From Halorubrum trapanicum (GTDB lineage Archaea > Halobacteriota > Halobacteria > Halobacteriales > Haloferacaceae), in assembly GCF_017873555.1 (NCBI RefSeq), contig NZ_JAGGKE010000007.1:1-64000 (forward strand): 64,000 bases of DNA. The letters are read 5' to 3'. Within the stretch, counting starts at the first letter, position 1. The number at the start of each line of letters is the position of its first letter. The translations under genes were made by a program, and so were the position numbers. Below are positions 15,192-24,695 of the stretch, in pieces. The notes below the pieces were generated by a model. That model was not told the DNA's origin, did no database searches, and saw only the letters and a list, made by a program, of their open reading frames with translations.

Positions 15192-16700
15192 ATGACCACG
15201 CGCGAGTTCGACGGGATCCGGCTGGAGAAGGTGCGCGAGCACGTCTGGGAGATCCCCCGCGAGGGCGACATGAACGTCCCCGCGCGGGTCCTCGCCAGCG
15301 AGTCGCTGCTCGAAGAGATCGGCGAGGACGACTCGCTCCGGCAGCTAAAAAACGCGACCCACCTCCCCGGGATGGTCGAGCCGGCCCTCTGTATGCCCGA
15401 CGGCCATCAGGGGTACGGCTTCCCCGTCGGCGGCGTCGGCGCGATCGACGCGCGAACGGGCTGTCTCTCGCCCGGAGCGATCGGCTACGACATCAACTGC
15501 GGCGTCCGAATGGTGAAGACGAACCTCACCTACGACGACGTGCGCGGACGCGAGGAGGAGTTGGTCGATGCGCTGTTCGAGGCTGTCCCATCGGGGCTCG
15601 GCGGGGGCGGGGTGATCGGCGGCGACGCGGACGCCATCGAGGGCGCCCTCGAACGCGGCGTCGAGTGGGCGGTCGAGGAGGGGTACGGGATCGAGAGCGA
15701 CCTCGCGCGCTGCGAGGACGAGGGCCGGCGCCCCGACGCACGCCCGGAGTACGTCTCCCAGAAGGCGACCGACCGCGGGCGCAACCAGATGGGGTCGCTC
15801 GGCTCGGGCAACCACTTCCTCGAGGTCCAGCGCGTCACCGACGTGTTCCGCGAGGACGTGGCCGAGGCGTACGGGGTGGCGGAGGGCGGGATCGTCGTCC
15901 TGATCCACTGCGGGAGCCGGGGGCTGGGCCACCAGACGTGTAACGACTACCTCCGGCGGATCGAGACGGAACACGCGGACCTCGTGGACGACCTGCCCGA
16001 CAAGGAGCTGGCGGCCGCGCCCGCCGGCTCCGAGCTGGCCGAGGAGTACTACGGCGCGATGGGCGCGTGCATCAACTTCGCGTGGGTGAACCGCCAGCTC
16101 ATCACCCACCAGGCCCGCGAGACGTTCGGCGAGGTGTTCGACGCCGACCCGATAGCGGACCTCGGGATGGAGCTGCTGTACGACGTGGCGCACAACATCG
16201 CCAAGAAGGAGACCCACGAGGTCGGCGTCGACGCCGAGGGACGCCCCGCCGTCGGCGACGAGGCGGTCGACCGCGCGGAGCGCGAGCTGTACGTCCACCG
16301 CAAGGGCGCGACGCGGGCGTTCCCCGCGGGCAACGCGGACGTGCCCGAGACCTACCGCGACGTGGGGCAGCCCGTCATCATCCCCGGCAGCATGGGCGCC
16401 GGGTCGTACGTGCTCCGCGGCGGCGACGAGTCGATGTCGGTCTCGTTCGGCTCGACCGCCCACGGGGCCGGCCGCCTGATGAGCCGGACGCAGGCGAAAC
16501 AGGAGTTCTGGGGCGGCGACGTCCAGGACGACCTCGAAGCCGGCCAGCAGATCTACGTGAAAGCGGAGTCCGGGGCCACCATCGCGGAGGAGGCCCCCGG
16601 CGTCTACAAGGACATCGACGAGGTGATCCGCGTCAGCGACGAGCTGGGAATTGGCGACAAGGTCGCCCGCACGTTCCCCGTCTGTAACATCAAGGGCTAA
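15192..16700 (+). CDS. rtcB: RNA-splicing ligase RtcB
   Basis: 502 residues. RtcB joins the tRNA exon halves left by the splicing endonuclease, using GTP and Mn2+. Visible active-site segments are MPDGHQGYGFPVGGVGAID, GYDINCGVRM (metal-binding Cys), SLGSGNHFLEVQ, HCGSRGLGHQ and AHGAGRLMSRTQAK, whose His receives GMP. No intein interrupts the gene, although inteins are common at this locus in archaea. Its substrate producer, endA, lies about 16 kb downstream, and its activator archease lies upstream. Confidence 0.96.
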   Translation: MTTREFDGIRLEKVREHVWEIPREGDMNVPARVLASESLLEEIGEDDSLRQLKNATHLPGMVEPALCMPDGHQGYGFPVGGVGAIDARTGCLSPGAIGYDINCGVRMVKTNLTYDDVRGREEELVDALFEAVPSGLGGGGVIGGDADAIEGALERGVEWAVEEGYGIESDLARCEDEGRRPDARPEYVSQKATDRGRNQMGSLGSGNHFLEVQRVTDVFREDVAEAYGVAEGGIVVLIHCGSRGLGHQTCNDYLRRIETEHADLVDDLPDKELAAAPAGSELAEEYYGAMGACINFAWVNRQLITHQARETFGEVFDADPIADLGMELLYDVAHNIAKKETHEVGVDAEGRPAVGDEAVDRAERELYVHRKGATRAFPAGNADVPETYRDVGQPVIIPGSMGAGSYVLRGGDESMSVSFGSTAHGAGRLMSRTQAKQEFWGGDVQDDLEAGQQIYVKAESGATIAEEAPGVYKDIDEVIRVSDELGIGDKVARTFPVCNIKG

Positions 16701-16748
16701 CCGCGACCGTTCCAAGACCGACCGGTCGCTCCCGGTCAGCGCTCCCGG

Positions 16749-17060
16749 TCAGCGCTCCCGCTTCGCCGCCCGACCGAGGTGGTCCTCGACGGCCTCGACC
16801 TTCTCCGCGGCGGTCCCGTCGCTCGTCCGCTTGTCGTCGATCTTGAGCACCGTCGAGACGCGGTCGCCGTCGACCGCGTCGTGGGCCGCCGCCGCGGCCG
16901 CGAACAGCGTCTCGGCGTCGGCGGCCTCGATGACGGTCCCCATCGGGTTCGTCTCGTAGCTCACGTCGAAGTCGTCGAGCGCGGCTACGGCCGCCGCGAC
17001 CTCCTCGGCCATGCTCCCCTCGATCACCGGCGCGACGCTCAACATTGCGATCGCTGTCAT
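16749..17060 (-). CDS. MTH1187-type thiamine-binding protein (DUF77)
   Basis: 103 residues with the short ferredoxin-like pattern of the family: MTAIAMLSVAPVIEGSM, YETNPMGTVIEAAD and VSTVLKIDDKR. Family members bind thiamine or its precursors, and some are linked to transport, but their exact role is open. It converges with rtcB (48 bp apart) and stands 63 bp from the hydrolase gene. No thiamine genes lie nearby. Confidence 0.85.
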   Translation of the reverse strand: MTAIAMLSVAPVIEGSMAEEVAAAVAALDDFDVSYETNPMGTVIEAADAETLFAAAAAAHDAVDGDRVSTVLKIDDKRTSDGTAAEKVEAVEDHLGRAAKRER

Positions 17061-17122
17061 GTCCGAGACTGTGCTGCGAACTCACTTAAGCGGTAGCGGG
17101 GAGCAGAGTTCCGAGCGACGGC

Positions 17123-18058
17123 TCACTCCAGCGCGTCGCGCAGGAACGACAGCTGGTGACCGACCGCGCCCTCAAAGTCCGCGCCCAGCACGGAGAAGTG
17201 GTCCGCCGGCATCGAGACGACCGTGCCGCGCGAGAGTCGCTCGCCGGCGTCCGCGACCGACTCGGCGTCGACGATGGCGTCGTCGGTGCCGGCGAGAAGC
17301 AGCGTCGGGGCGTCGATCTCCGCGAGCCGCGTCACGGGTCGGTACCGGACCAGCCCGAGCAGCGACCGCGCGGGCGTCTCGTTGCGCCACGCCGACTCGC
17401 GGTCGACGAGGTCGATGTACTTCCGCTTCGTCCCCGGCTCCGAGATCGCCGCGCACTCCTCCGTCCCGCCGACGATGGGAACGGTGCGGCCGCGACCGAT
17501 CCGATGACCGAGCAGGTCGCGGAGGCCCGCGGCGCCGGAGCGGAGGAGGTACCGCCCGCCGCGGCGCAGGGCAATGGCTCGCCCGTCGAGCATCGGGACC
17601 AGCCCCACGACTGCGTCGACGTCGCGGCGCGCCGCGGCGAGCGTGAGGACGTGCCCGGCCGACAGCGACGCGCCCCACAACACGAGGTCGTCGCCGACGG
17701 CGTCGACGCGCTTCGCGCGGTCGATCGCGGCCGCGTACGCCGCGCGCTGGCGGTCGAGTTCGACCGCCTGCGAGTCGCCGTCCGACTCGCCGAACTCCGG
17801 GTGATCGAACAGCAGCGCGGCGTAGCCCGCGTCCGCGAACCGCTCCGCGACGGCGGGGTAGCCGAAGGTGCGCTCCGCGCCGAGTCCGGGCGCCATCACG
17901 ACCACCGGGGGGTCGTCCGCGTCGCCGCCGGGGAGGTACAACGTTCCGCGGCAGGTCGCACCGTCGGCGTCGAACGCGACCGCTCGGGTGGCGAACCGCT
18001 CGCGGGCCGGCCGCGCGAGCCGGCGCTGCGCGCGGTTAACTGGGTCGCGGCGGGTCAC
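17123..18058 (-). CDS. Alpha/beta-hydrolase
   Basis: 311 residues from a GTG start that overlaps the upstream stop (GTGA). The fold is shown by VVVMAPGLGAERTFGYPAVAERFADAG (oxyanion strand), the nucleophile elbow WGASLSAGH, the acid strand LLLAGTDDAIV and the catalytic His in MPADHFSVL. The type is close to dienelactone-hydrolase or esterase-like proteins; the substrate is unknown. An N-terminal frame extends further up, but the overlapping GTG is the start consistent with translational coupling to the preceding gene. Confidence 0.85.
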   Translation of the reverse strand: MTRRDPVNRAQRRLARPARERFATRAVAFDADGATCRGTLYLPGGDADDPPVVVMAPGLGAERTFGYPAVAERFADAGYAALLFDHPEFGESDGDSQAVELDRQRAAYAAAIDRAKRVDAVGDDLVLWGASLSAGHVLTLAAARRDVDAVVGLVPMLDGRAIALRRGGRYLLRSGAAGLRDLLGHRIGRGRTVPIVGGTEECAAISEPGTKRKYIDLVDRESAWRNETPARSLLGLVRYRPVTRLAEIDAPTLLLAGTDDAIVDAESVADAGERLSRGTVVSMPADHFSVLGADFEGAVGHQLSFLRDALE

Positions 18059-18453
18059 CGGTCCGCCTCCGGGTCGGTTTCGGCGTCCGGCCGAGCAGCG
18101 CCCTCGGTCTCGTGGGTGACGGTGTCTAACACCCGAGAGGAGAACTCCGTCTCGGAGATCTCGTAGCCGATGAGCGCCTCGAACCACTCGGCCTCGACGC
18201 GCCACGTCCCGAGGACGTCGCCGGGCGATCGAACGACCGTCCCCTCGACGCGGACCGGGTCCCACTCGTCCGCCTCCGCGCGGTCGATGAGCGCGTTGAG
18301 CGCGCGACCGATCTCGCCGCGGTGGATCTTGCGGCCGGGGAACGCTGTCATGTACGTCAGCTCCAACGGGTCGCCGCGGTCGATCGACTCGACGCTGACG
18401 CCGTAGCTGCGGAGCGCCGGCTCCACGTCGGCCGTCCGCTCGTCGCCGGTCAT
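18055..18453 (-). CDS. Conserved haloarchaeal hypothetical protein
   Basis: 132 residues, acidic, with no recognised domain. A block of mixed helix and strand (LELTYMTAFPGRKIHRGEIGRALNALIDRA, then RVEGTVVRSPGDVLGTWRVEAEWFEALIGYE) suggests a compact alpha/beta fold. Its stop overlaps the hydrolase start by four bases, so the two are an operon. The ATG at 18453 is chosen because the longer upstream reading is Arg/Pro-rich shadow sequence. Confidence 0.65.
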   Translation of the reverse strand: MTGDERTADVEPALRSYGVSVESIDRGDPLELTYMTAFPGRKIHRGEIGRALNALIDRAEADEWDPVRVEGTVVRSPGDVLGTWRVEAEWFEALIGYEISETEFSSRVLDTVTHETEGAARPDAETDPEADR

Positions 18454-18640
18454 ACCCGATCCGTCGGCGGGACGGGATAAATCGGTACCGGCACACGACG
18501 GTGACGCGGCTACGATGAGAGGGGAACGGGATGTCGGACGAAAGCCGCGGACGGGGGTGCGACCGCCGTTCGGCGGACGCAAGTGGGTTGTCAGAGGCAC
18601 ACGAGTATCCCGCGCGGCCGGTTGTCGCTACTCCGCGAAG

Positions 18641-18650
18641 CGATATAAAC
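18641..18650 (+). promoter_or_regulatory. Candidate TATA box for the DUF4013 gene
   Basis: CGATATAAAC lies about 40 nt before a GTG at 18688 and 50 nt before the ATG at 18700. The transcript would have a short leader, which leaves the choice between the two starts open. Confidence 0.4.
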
Positions 18651-18699
18651 GCTCGGGCCGGGCACCATTTATGCCGCTCCCGTCCCTGTGTCGGGTCAC

Positions 18700-19779
18700 A
18701 TGCTCACCGCGGCCGCGACGTCGCTGAAACGAACCGACGACGCCGCCGGCGTCGTCCTCGTCGGCGGGTTAGTGACCCTGCTCGCGTGGATCCTGACCCC
18801 GCTGTGGCTCGGCGGCGTCCTCTTCGTCAGCCCGGCGTTCGTCGTCGCCGCGCCGGTCGCGCTCGCGCCGTGGCTCGTCGCCCGCGGCTACTTCGTCCGG
18901 GTGATACGCAACGCGATCCAGACCGGCGACGCGGCCGGCACGCCGTCGCTCGTCGCGTGGGGGGAGCTGGTCAGGGACGGTCTCAAGTCCGCGTTGCTCT
19001 CGGTCGCCCTCCTCGCGCCGCTCGCGGGCGGTCTCGCGGTCGGCGGCGGGGTCGTCGCCGCGCTCGTCGCCGGGCCGGTCGATCCGGCGTCGGTCGCGGC
19101 CGCCGCCGAGTCCTCCCTCGGACCGGCCGGGCCGGCCGCCGTCGCCGCCGTCGCCGCCGGCGTCGTCGTCGCGCTCGTGGTCGCGTACCTCCTCGCGTTC
19201 GCGTACCTCCGGCCCGCGGCGCTCGCCGCGTTCGCGGCCTCCGGACGACTCAGAGACGGACTGAATCCGCGGACGGTAGCCGGCGTCGCGGCGACCGGAT
19301 CGTACGCCACCGGGTGGACGCTCGCCGTCGGGGCGCTCGCGGTCGGGTACGCCGTCGCGGCGCCCATGACGCCGCTCGTCGTCGGGGTCGCGCTCGCGTT
19401 CGCCGTCCGCGTCGTCGCCCACGGCCTTTACGGGCGAGGTGCGGCCGACGCCTTGCGGGGGGATCCGGCGGCGGACGCGGATCGCCGTCCGGAGGAGGAC
19501 GGGACGCAGTACGACGCGACTTCCGACCCCGAAACCGTCCGCGACGCCGACGTGATTCGCGACAGCGGTCGCTCGCGCGACGACGCTCCGGTCCCCGCCG
19601 TGTCGGGCGACGGCGGGCGGCCGATGCGGAGCGAGCCGCCGGCCGCGGTCCAGGTCGGCCGGGGCCTTCCGGTCGGCGACCGGGGAGACGCCGTCGAAAG
19701 CGACGGGATCGGCGGGGGCGACCCGGCCGGTGGCTTCGAGTGGGGACCGGCACTCGCCGACGCGGAAGACAAGAGTTGA
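18700..19779 (+). CDS. DUF4013-type membrane protein
   Basis: 359 residues. Six hydrophobic segments fill residues 14-250, with the family-like loop [40 protein letters not shown]. The remaining 100 residues are acidic and disordered. Function is unknown. A GTG at 18688 would add four residues (MSGH). The ATG used here begins the [14 protein letters not shown] segment, which fits the family start. It precedes pelA on the same strand by 25 bp. Confidence 0.75.
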   Translation: MLTAAATSLKRTDDAAGVVLVGGLVTLLAWILTPLWLGGVLFVSPAFVVAAPVALAPWLVARGYFVRVIRNAIQTGDAAGTPSLVAWGELVRDGLKSALLSVALLAPLAGGLAVGGGVVAALVAGPVDPASVAAAAESSLGPAGPAAVAAVAAGVVVALVVAYLLAFAYLRPAALAAFAASGRLRDGLNPRTVAGVAATGSYATGWTLAVGALAVGYAVAAPMTPLVVGVALAFAVRVVAHGLYGRGAADALRGDPAADADRRPEEDGTQYDATSDPETVRDADVIRDSGRSRDDAPVPAVSGDGGRPMRSEPPAAVQVGRGLPVGDRGDAVESDGIGGGDPAGGFEWGPALADAEDKS

Positions 19780-19804
19780 TACGGCCGCGAGCGAACGCCC
19801 GGAC

Positions 19805-20872
19805 ATGCGAATCTCCGAGCGGGGGTACGGCGAGGAGGGCCGGGAACGGCTCACGCTGGTCCCCGAGAACGTCGACGACCTCTGGCACCTCGCGCACGTC
19901 CTCGAACCCGGGGACCTCGTCGAGGGCGACACCACCCGACGGATCCAGCGGAACGACGACCAGATGCGGGACACCGGCGGGCAGCGCGAGCACATCTTCG
20001 TCACGCTGGAGGTCGAGGACGTGGAGTTCGCGCGGTTCGCCAACCGCCTCCGCGTCTCCGGGGTCATCGTCGGCTGCTCGCGAGAGGACCAGCTCAACGC
20101 CCACCACACGCTCAACGTCGAGGAACACGACGAGATCACCGTCGAGAAGCACTTCAAGCCGGATCAGACCGAGCGGCTGGAGGAGGCCACGGAGGCCGCG
20201 GAGAACCCCGACGTGGCCATCGCGACCGTCGAGGAGGGCGCCGCCTACGTCCACACGGTCCAGCAGTACGGCACCGAGGAGTACGCCTCGTTCACGAAGC
20301 CGACAGGGAAAGGCGAGTTCTCGCGGCCGCGCGAGGAGCTGTTCGCCGAACTCGGCGAGGCGCTCGCGCATCTCGACGCCGACGCCGTCATCCTCGCCGG
20401 GCCGGGGTTCACCAAGCAGGACGCGCGCGACTACATCGACGAGGAGTACCGGGACCTCTCCGACCGGATCACCACCGTCGACACCTCCGCGGCCGGCGAC
20501 CGCGGCGTCCACGAGGTGCTCAAGCGCGGTGCGGTCGACGAGGTCCAGAAGGAGACGCGGATCTCGAAGGAGGCGAGTCTCATCGACGAACTGACGGAGA
20601 ACATCGCGACCGAGGCGAAGGCGACGTACGGCCCGGACGACACCGCCGAGGCCGCCGAGTTCGGGGCGGTCGAGACGCTGCTCGTCGTCGACGAGCGGCT
20701 CCGCACCGAGCGGCAGGGCGACGGCGACTGGGACATCGACGTCAACGAGGTGATCGAGTCCGTCGAACAGCAGGGCGGCGACGTCGTCGTCTTCTCCTCG
20801 GAGTTCGCCCCCGGCGAGCAGCTCGCCAACCTCGGCGGCATCGCCGCAATCTTACGCTACCGGCTCCAGTAA
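19805..20872 (+). CDS. pelA: Pelota (Dom34) ribosome rescue factor
   Basis: 355 residues. aPelota enters the empty A site of stalled ribosomes and, with ABCE1, splits them. The N-terminal Sm-like domain ([29 protein letters not shown]) is followed by an eRF1-like middle domain ([17 protein letters not shown]) and a C-terminal domain ending [25 protein letters not shown]. As in all Pelota proteins, the GGQ release motif is absent. Repeat copy C starts 17 bp after its stop. Confidence 0.95.
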   Translation: MRISERGYGEEGRERLTLVPENVDDLWHLAHVLEPGDLVEGDTTRRIQRNDDQMRDTGGQREHIFVTLEVEDVEFARFANRLRVSGVIVGCSREDQLNAHHTLNVEEHDEITVEKHFKPDQTERLEEATEAAENPDVAIATVEEGAAYVHTVQQYGTEEYASFTKPTGKGEFSRPREELFAELGEALAHLDADAVILAGPGFTKQDARDYIDEEYRDLSDRITTVDTSAAGDRGVHEVLKRGAVDEVQKETRISKEASLIDELTENIATEAKATYGPDDTAEAAEFGAVETLLVVDERLRTERQGDGDWDIDVNEVIESVEQQGGDVVVFSSEFAPGEQLANLGGIAAILRYRLQ

Positions 20873-20889
20873 GCGGCTGCGGGTCGAAT

Positions 20890-21138
20890 GCGGTGGCGCG
20901 TGCCTGCGAGGCCGCCCCGCGGCCGAGCAGCACGCGCGAGGGAGTCAGTCGCCCGGAGCAACGCGGAGGGCGACTGACGAGGCTGGGGAGGCGTGAGGTG
21001 CTGTGCGGAGCGGTGCGGGACTCGAAGGGGCAGCCGCGAGGGCGGCGCAGGCGAAGTAAGGACCGCAGGAGCGAACGAAGTGAGCGACGAGGACCGCAGC
21101 GAGCGTGCGCCGCCCTCGCGGCTGGGGCTTCGGCGGCG
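20890..21138 (+). repeat. Structured dispersed repeat, copy C
   Basis: About 249 bp between two co-directional genes. P1 is GCGCGTGC (20896-20903) with GCACGCGC (20930-20937), around GGCCGC/GCGGCC (20910-20915, 20919-20924). P2 is an 11-bp perfect stem GTCAGTCGCCC (20944-20954) with GGGCGACTGAC (20968-20978). P3 is an 18-bp perfect stem, 21032-21049 with 21106-21123. Outside the GGG/GGG loop it pairs CGAAG (21023-21027) with CTTCG (21128-21132), where the other copies have CAAAG with CTTTG, a two-sided change. Confidence 0.85.
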
Positions 21139-21199
21139 TTCGTGTCGATCGCCGATTTATAAGAGTCACCTCTGTACGGCCGAGCGGCTGGGGCTTCGG
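21139..21199 (+). repeat. Tail module after copy C
   Basis: A TTTATAA (about 21155-21161) is followed by GAGCGGCTGGGGCTTCGG at 21182-21199. This repeats the 3' end of copy C at a 66-nt distance, against 57 nt at the left edge and after copy D. The rest of the gap up to 21286 shows nothing else. Confidence 0.65.
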
Positions 21200-21286
21200 C
21201 AGGCTCGGCCCGCGGGCCGTCCGCAACGAAACCAGTCACGTATCGCGGCCGTGACCTTATCAGAGCGCGCCGTCAACGTCGGATCG

Positions 21287-21841
21287 ATGGCGGACCGATC
21301 CGGGGACGACGCCGAGACGGCGACGGTCGAGGACGCGTCCTCGCCCTCCGAGGCTGACGCCGACCCGCTCCCAGACGACCTCGACGCCGGCGTCGACGAG
21401 GCGGTGAAGCGCCGGCTCCGCGAGGCGTACCTCAACGACGAGGAGAACGCGCTGATCGTCACGCGGGTGCGCTCCGCGGGCGACCGCGTCGCCGTCGAGA
21501 TGCGCCCGCCCCACGGCGACGCCACCCACACCGAGCGGTTCGACGCGCCCCGGGACGGCTCGCTTCAGGAGTCCGAGGCGTTTCTCGACTTTCTGGAGGC
21601 CGCGGGCGTCTCGCCGCTCGACGTCGACGAACTCGTCGGCGCCCGCGTCCCGGCGACGTACGACCCGGAGACCGGCTGGCGGGTCGACGCCGCGTACCGC
21701 GGCGAGTCGGAGGCGGAAACCGAGAGCCGATTCGCGGACGCCCGCGACTGGCTGTGGACCTACCGGACGTGGCTGCTCGCCGCGCTGCTCGTCGGCGGGG
21801 AGTTGCTGTTCGTCGCCGTGATCATTCTGGTGTACGCGTGA
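21287..21841 (+). CDS. Hypothetical protein with one C-terminal membrane helix
   Basis: 184 residues. An acidic N-terminus (1-40) precedes an alpha/beta region (LNDEENALIVTRVRSAGDRVAVEMRPPHGD, then VDELVGARVPATYDPETGWRVD). A single C-terminal helix, TWLLAALLVGGELLFVAVIILVYA, leaves the body of the protein cytosolic if it inserts tail-first. No family is recognised. The frame is open well upstream into repeat copy C, but the ATG at 21287 begins the first natural-looking sequence. Confidence 0.65.
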   Translation: MADRSGDDAETATVEDASSPSEADADPLPDDLDAGVDEAVKRRLREAYLNDEENALIVTRVRSAGDRVAVEMRPPHGDATHTERFDAPRDGSLQESEAFLDFLEAAGVSPLDVDELVGARVPATYDPETGWRVDAAYRGESEAETESRFADARDWLWTYRTWLLAALLVGGELLFVAVIILVYA

Positions 21842-21857
21842 CCGGCGACCGGGTGCG

Positions 21858-23651
21858 TTACTTCCCCCAGAACGGATCGCGCTTCCGGCGCGTGTCGAGG
21901 TACCCTTGGAGCGCCTCGCGCTCGTCGGCGGTGATCTCCTCTTTCAGCTCCTGTTCTAAGATCTTCGCGTGCTTCTCGGGCACCTCGGTCCACAGCGTGT
22001 CGCCCTCCTCGATGTCGCGCCCGACGGTCGGCCCGTCGATGGCGATGCTGACGCGCTCGCCGGCGCGCGCCTCGTCGACGTCGTCGCCCTGCTTTTGAAT
22101 CCCGGAGAGACCGCCGACGCGCTCGAACTCGTTGCCCTCGAAGTAGCCGACGTTGCGGTTGTTCTGGAGGGTGCCGGAGATGACCTCGACGCCGACGACC
22201 GCGGGGTCGTTCTGCCGGAAGGTGTGGTCGGGGAGGATGCGGAAGCGGGCCGGGCGCACGACCTTGTCCAGCACCGTCTCCTGTTGCGCGCGCTGCTTCT
22301 CCTCGACGTAGCGCTCGTAGTCCTCGACCAGCTGGTAGATGACTTCGTTCTTGAACAGCTTCACGTCCGCGTTCTCCAGGTCGGACTCCGCGTTCTGGAG
22401 GAGGTCGACGTTGAAGCCGAGAATCGCCTTGTGCTCGTCCTGGTTCGCGGTCTCCGCGACCGCGATGTCGCGCGGCGCGATGTCGCCGACCTCGGCGCGC
22501 AGGATGGGGACCTCGGCCTCGCGGAGCGCGTTCGCCATCGCCTCCAGCGAGCCGAGGGTGTCCGCCTTGACGACGACGCCGTTGTCGGCCGTCTCGACCT
22601 CGATCTCGGCCAGTTCGGCCTTCACTTCCTCGACGACCTGGTCGACGGTGCGGTCGCGGACGACCCGGACCGGCGCGCCCGCCATCGCCCGATCGAGGTC
22701 GGGCGCGGCGATCTTCACGCCGGCCGCGGCCCCGATCTCGCCGACCTTCTCGAACTCCTTCTCCGTGCGGATCTCCGCGAGCGGCCGCGGCCGGAGCAGC
22801 GCGCGTATCTCGGTGACGATCGGCTCGTCTTGGCCGCCGACGACGACGGTGTCGCCGTTGCGGATCACCCCGTCGTAGACGACGGTGTCGACGGTGGCGC
22901 CGAAGCCGCGCTCGTCTTTCACCTCGAGGACCGTCCCCTCGCCCGGGCCGGTGACGTCGATGGCCATCTCCTCTTTCATGAACCGCTGGGAGAGACCCAT
23001 GAGGACCGTGAGCAGGTCGGGGACGCCCTCGCCGGTGAGCGCCGAGAGGGGGACGACGCCGATGTTCTTCTGGAAGTCCTGGACGCGCCAGTAGAGATCG
23101 GCCGAGAAGCCGGCGTCCGACAGCTGGCCGATGATCTCGTAGAGGTTCTCGTCGAGCATCGACTTCGCGCGCTCGGACTGGGCGTCCATGCTCTTTTGAA
23201 TCGGCTCGCCGTCCTGCGGGTTCCACCCGGGCGTCGTGTCGACCTTGTTGGCCGCGACGACGAAGGGGGTCCCCGTCCGGCGGAGGATGTCTATCGCCTC
23301 CTCCGTCTGCGGCTGGAAGCCGTCGTTGACGTCGACGACGAGCACCGCGATGTCGGCGAGCGCGCCGCCGCGGGCCCGCAGCGTCGAGAAGGAGTGGTGG
23401 CCCGGCGTGTCGATGAACAGCAGGCCGGGAAGATCGAAGTCGGTCGGGTCGATGAGCTCGCCCGCCATCCCGGAAATGGTGTCGAGCGGGATGTCCGTCG
23501 CCCCGATGTGTTGGGTGATCGCACCGGCCTCGCCCTCGCTGACGGCGGAGCCGCGGATCGTGTCGAGCAGGCTCGTCTTGCCGTGGTCGACGTGGCCCAG
23601 CACGGCGACGATGGGGGTTCGCAGGGTGTCCGCGTGTGTGTGGTCGGTCAT
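21858..23651 (-). CDS. infB: Translation initiation factor aIF5B (IF-2 family)
   Basis: 597 residues. This GTPase promotes subunit joining and initiator-tRNA placement. G1 is GHVDHGKT near residue 20, G2 to G3 run through QHIGATDIP and [10 protein letters not shown], and G4 is [13 protein letters not shown]. Domain III and the C-terminal domain follow in the usual order, ending DPFWGK. There is no intein and no N-terminal extension, as expected in archaea. It converges with the tail-anchored protein gene, 16 bp apart. Confidence 0.96.
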   Translation of the reverse strand: MTDHTHADTLRTPIVAVLGHVDHGKTSLLDTIRGSAVSEGEAGAITQHIGATDIPLDTISGMAGELIDPTDFDLPGLLFIDTPGHHSFSTLRARGGALADIAVLVVDVNDGFQPQTEEAIDILRRTGTPFVVAANKVDTTPGWNPQDGEPIQKSMDAQSERAKSMLDENLYEIIGQLSDAGFSADLYWRVQDFQKNIGVVPLSALTGEGVPDLLTVLMGLSQRFMKEEMAIDVTGPGEGTVLEVKDERGFGATVDTVVYDGVIRNGDTVVVGGQDEPIVTEIRALLRPRPLAEIRTEKEFEKVGEIGAAAGVKIAAPDLDRAMAGAPVRVVRDRTVDQVVEEVKAELAEIEVETADNGVVVKADTLGSLEAMANALREAEVPILRAEVGDIAPRDIAVAETANQDEHKAILGFNVDLLQNAESDLENADVKLFKNEVIYQLVEDYERYVEEKQRAQQETVLDKVVRPARFRILPDHTFRQNDPAVVGVEVISGTLQNNRNVGYFEGNEFERVGGLSGIQKQGDDVDEARAGERVSIAIDGPTVGRDIEEGDTLWTEVPEKHAKILEQELKEEITADEREALQGYLDTRRKRDPFWGK

Positions 23652-23760
23652 ATGTGATCGCCCCGAGAAGGTTATACCGTCCGTTCCGCCGGCCGTCAGT
23701 TAAGCCTTTCAAAATGCCGCGACGAACCGGGACGACGGAACCGGACCGTTCGGTGCGTTG

Positions 23761-23832
23761 GTCCGGCCGCGGTGCGACGCGTTCGTCCGGCCGCGGTGCG
23801 ACGCGTTCGTCCGGCCGCAGTGCGACGCGCTC
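23761..23832. repeat. Three tandem 24-bp units upstream of infB and the PRC-barrel gene
   Basis: Units 23761-23784, 23785-23808 and 23809-23832 begin GTCCGGCCGC; the first two are identical and the third differs at two positions. They lie in the shared promoter region of two divergent genes, 109 bp from the infB start. Confidence 0.8.
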
Positions 23833-23865
23833 GTTCGTCCGTCGCCCGTCCGACGGCCCGTGGCG

Positions 23866-23872
23866 TTTAATA
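23866..23872 (+). promoter_or_regulatory. TATA box of the PRC-barrel/nob1 operon
   Basis: TTTAATA lies about 24 nt before the ATG at 23896, which fits a leaderless transcript. Confidence 0.6.
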
Positions 23873-23895
23873 CCGTCGCCCGGAACCGTGAGGGT

Positions 23896-24141
23896 ATGGT
23901 CGACATCCTCGCGGAGAACCTCTCCGGGAAGGCGGTGATGAGCGCCGACGGCACGGAGCTCGGGGACCTCTACAACATCACGATGAACCTCGAGTCCGGC
24001 GAGCTGAACCACCTGCTGGTCAGCCCGCACGAACAGCTGCGGCCCGAACGCGTCGACTTCGAGGTCGACGAGATGGGGCGGCTCCGAGTACCGGTTGCGA
24101 ACGTGCAGGCGGTGAAAGACTACATCGTCGTCGCCCGCTGA
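23896..24141 (+). CDS. PRC-barrel domain protein
   Basis: 81 residues forming one PRC-barrel: ILAENLSGKAVMSADGTELGDLYNITMNLESGELNHLLV, ending RVPVANVQAVKDYIVVAR. This compact archaeal type is related to the RimM ribosome-maturation barrel. It overlaps the nob1 start (stop TGA shares its A with ATG), and that tight pairing with a 20S-type pre-rRNA nuclease suggests a role in small-subunit maturation, which is inference. Confidence 0.85.
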   Translation: MVDILAENLSGKAVMSADGTELGDLYNITMNLESGELNHLLVSPHEQLRPERVDFEVDEMGRLRVPVANVQAVKDYIVVAR

Positions 24142-24599
24142 TGCAGGTCCTCGACTCGTCCGCGTTCATCCACGAGTACACGACAGACGAGGACGTGGTC
24201 TCCATCCCGGCGGTCCACGACGAGCTGACCGGCGAGGTGGCCCTCCGCTTCGACGCGATGGAAGGCTCCGGGATGACCGTCCACGTGCCGGCGCCGGAGG
24301 CGGTCGACCGGGTCCGCCGGGCCGCGAAGGGGTCGGGCGACGCCGCGGAGCTGTCCGACACCGACATCCGGCTGATCGCGACCGCGCTGGAGCTTCACGC
24401 GACGCTCGTCACCGACGACTACGCGATGCAGAACGTCGCCGAGCGGCTCGACCTCCCGGTCGAGGCCATCGCCCGCGACGGCATCTCCGAGGAGCGGGAG
24501 TGGCGCTTCCAGTGCGTCGGCTGCAACCGCACCTTCGACGAGAACAAAGAGCGGTGTCCGATCTGCGGGAGCGACCTGACCCGGAAGAACCCGGCGTGA
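24141..24599 (+). CDS. nob1: Endonuclease NOB1 (PIN domain plus zinc ribbon)
   Basis: 152 residues. NOB1 cleaves the 3' end of 16S pre-rRNA. The PIN domain opens with VLDSSAFIHEY (first catalytic Asp), continues with an acidic residue in ELTGEV and LSDTDIRLIATALELHATLVTDDYAMQNVA (further Asp ligands). A Cys4 zinc ribbon follows, FQCVGCNRTFDENKERCPICGSDL. The start overlaps the PRC-barrel gene by one base. Confidence 0.93.
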   Translation: MQVLDSSAFIHEYTTDEDVVSIPAVHDELTGEVALRFDAMEGSGMTVHVPAPEAVDRVRRAAKGSGDAAELSDTDIRLIATALELHATLVTDDYAMQNVAERLDLPVEAIARDGISEEREWRFQCVGCNRTFDENKERCPICGSDLTRKNPA

Positions 24600-24695
24600 G
24601 CGGCCCGACCGCGTAGCGACGCGCGAACCGGTTCCGCGTGCCACCGTACCGCACACGACCGACCGATTGAACAGGCGTCCCGCCGACCACCAGCC

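Noticed and set aside
15192..16700. Intein in rtcB, and likewise in infB or the CDC48 gene
   Set aside because: All three reading frames are of normal length and continuous across the usual insertion motifs.
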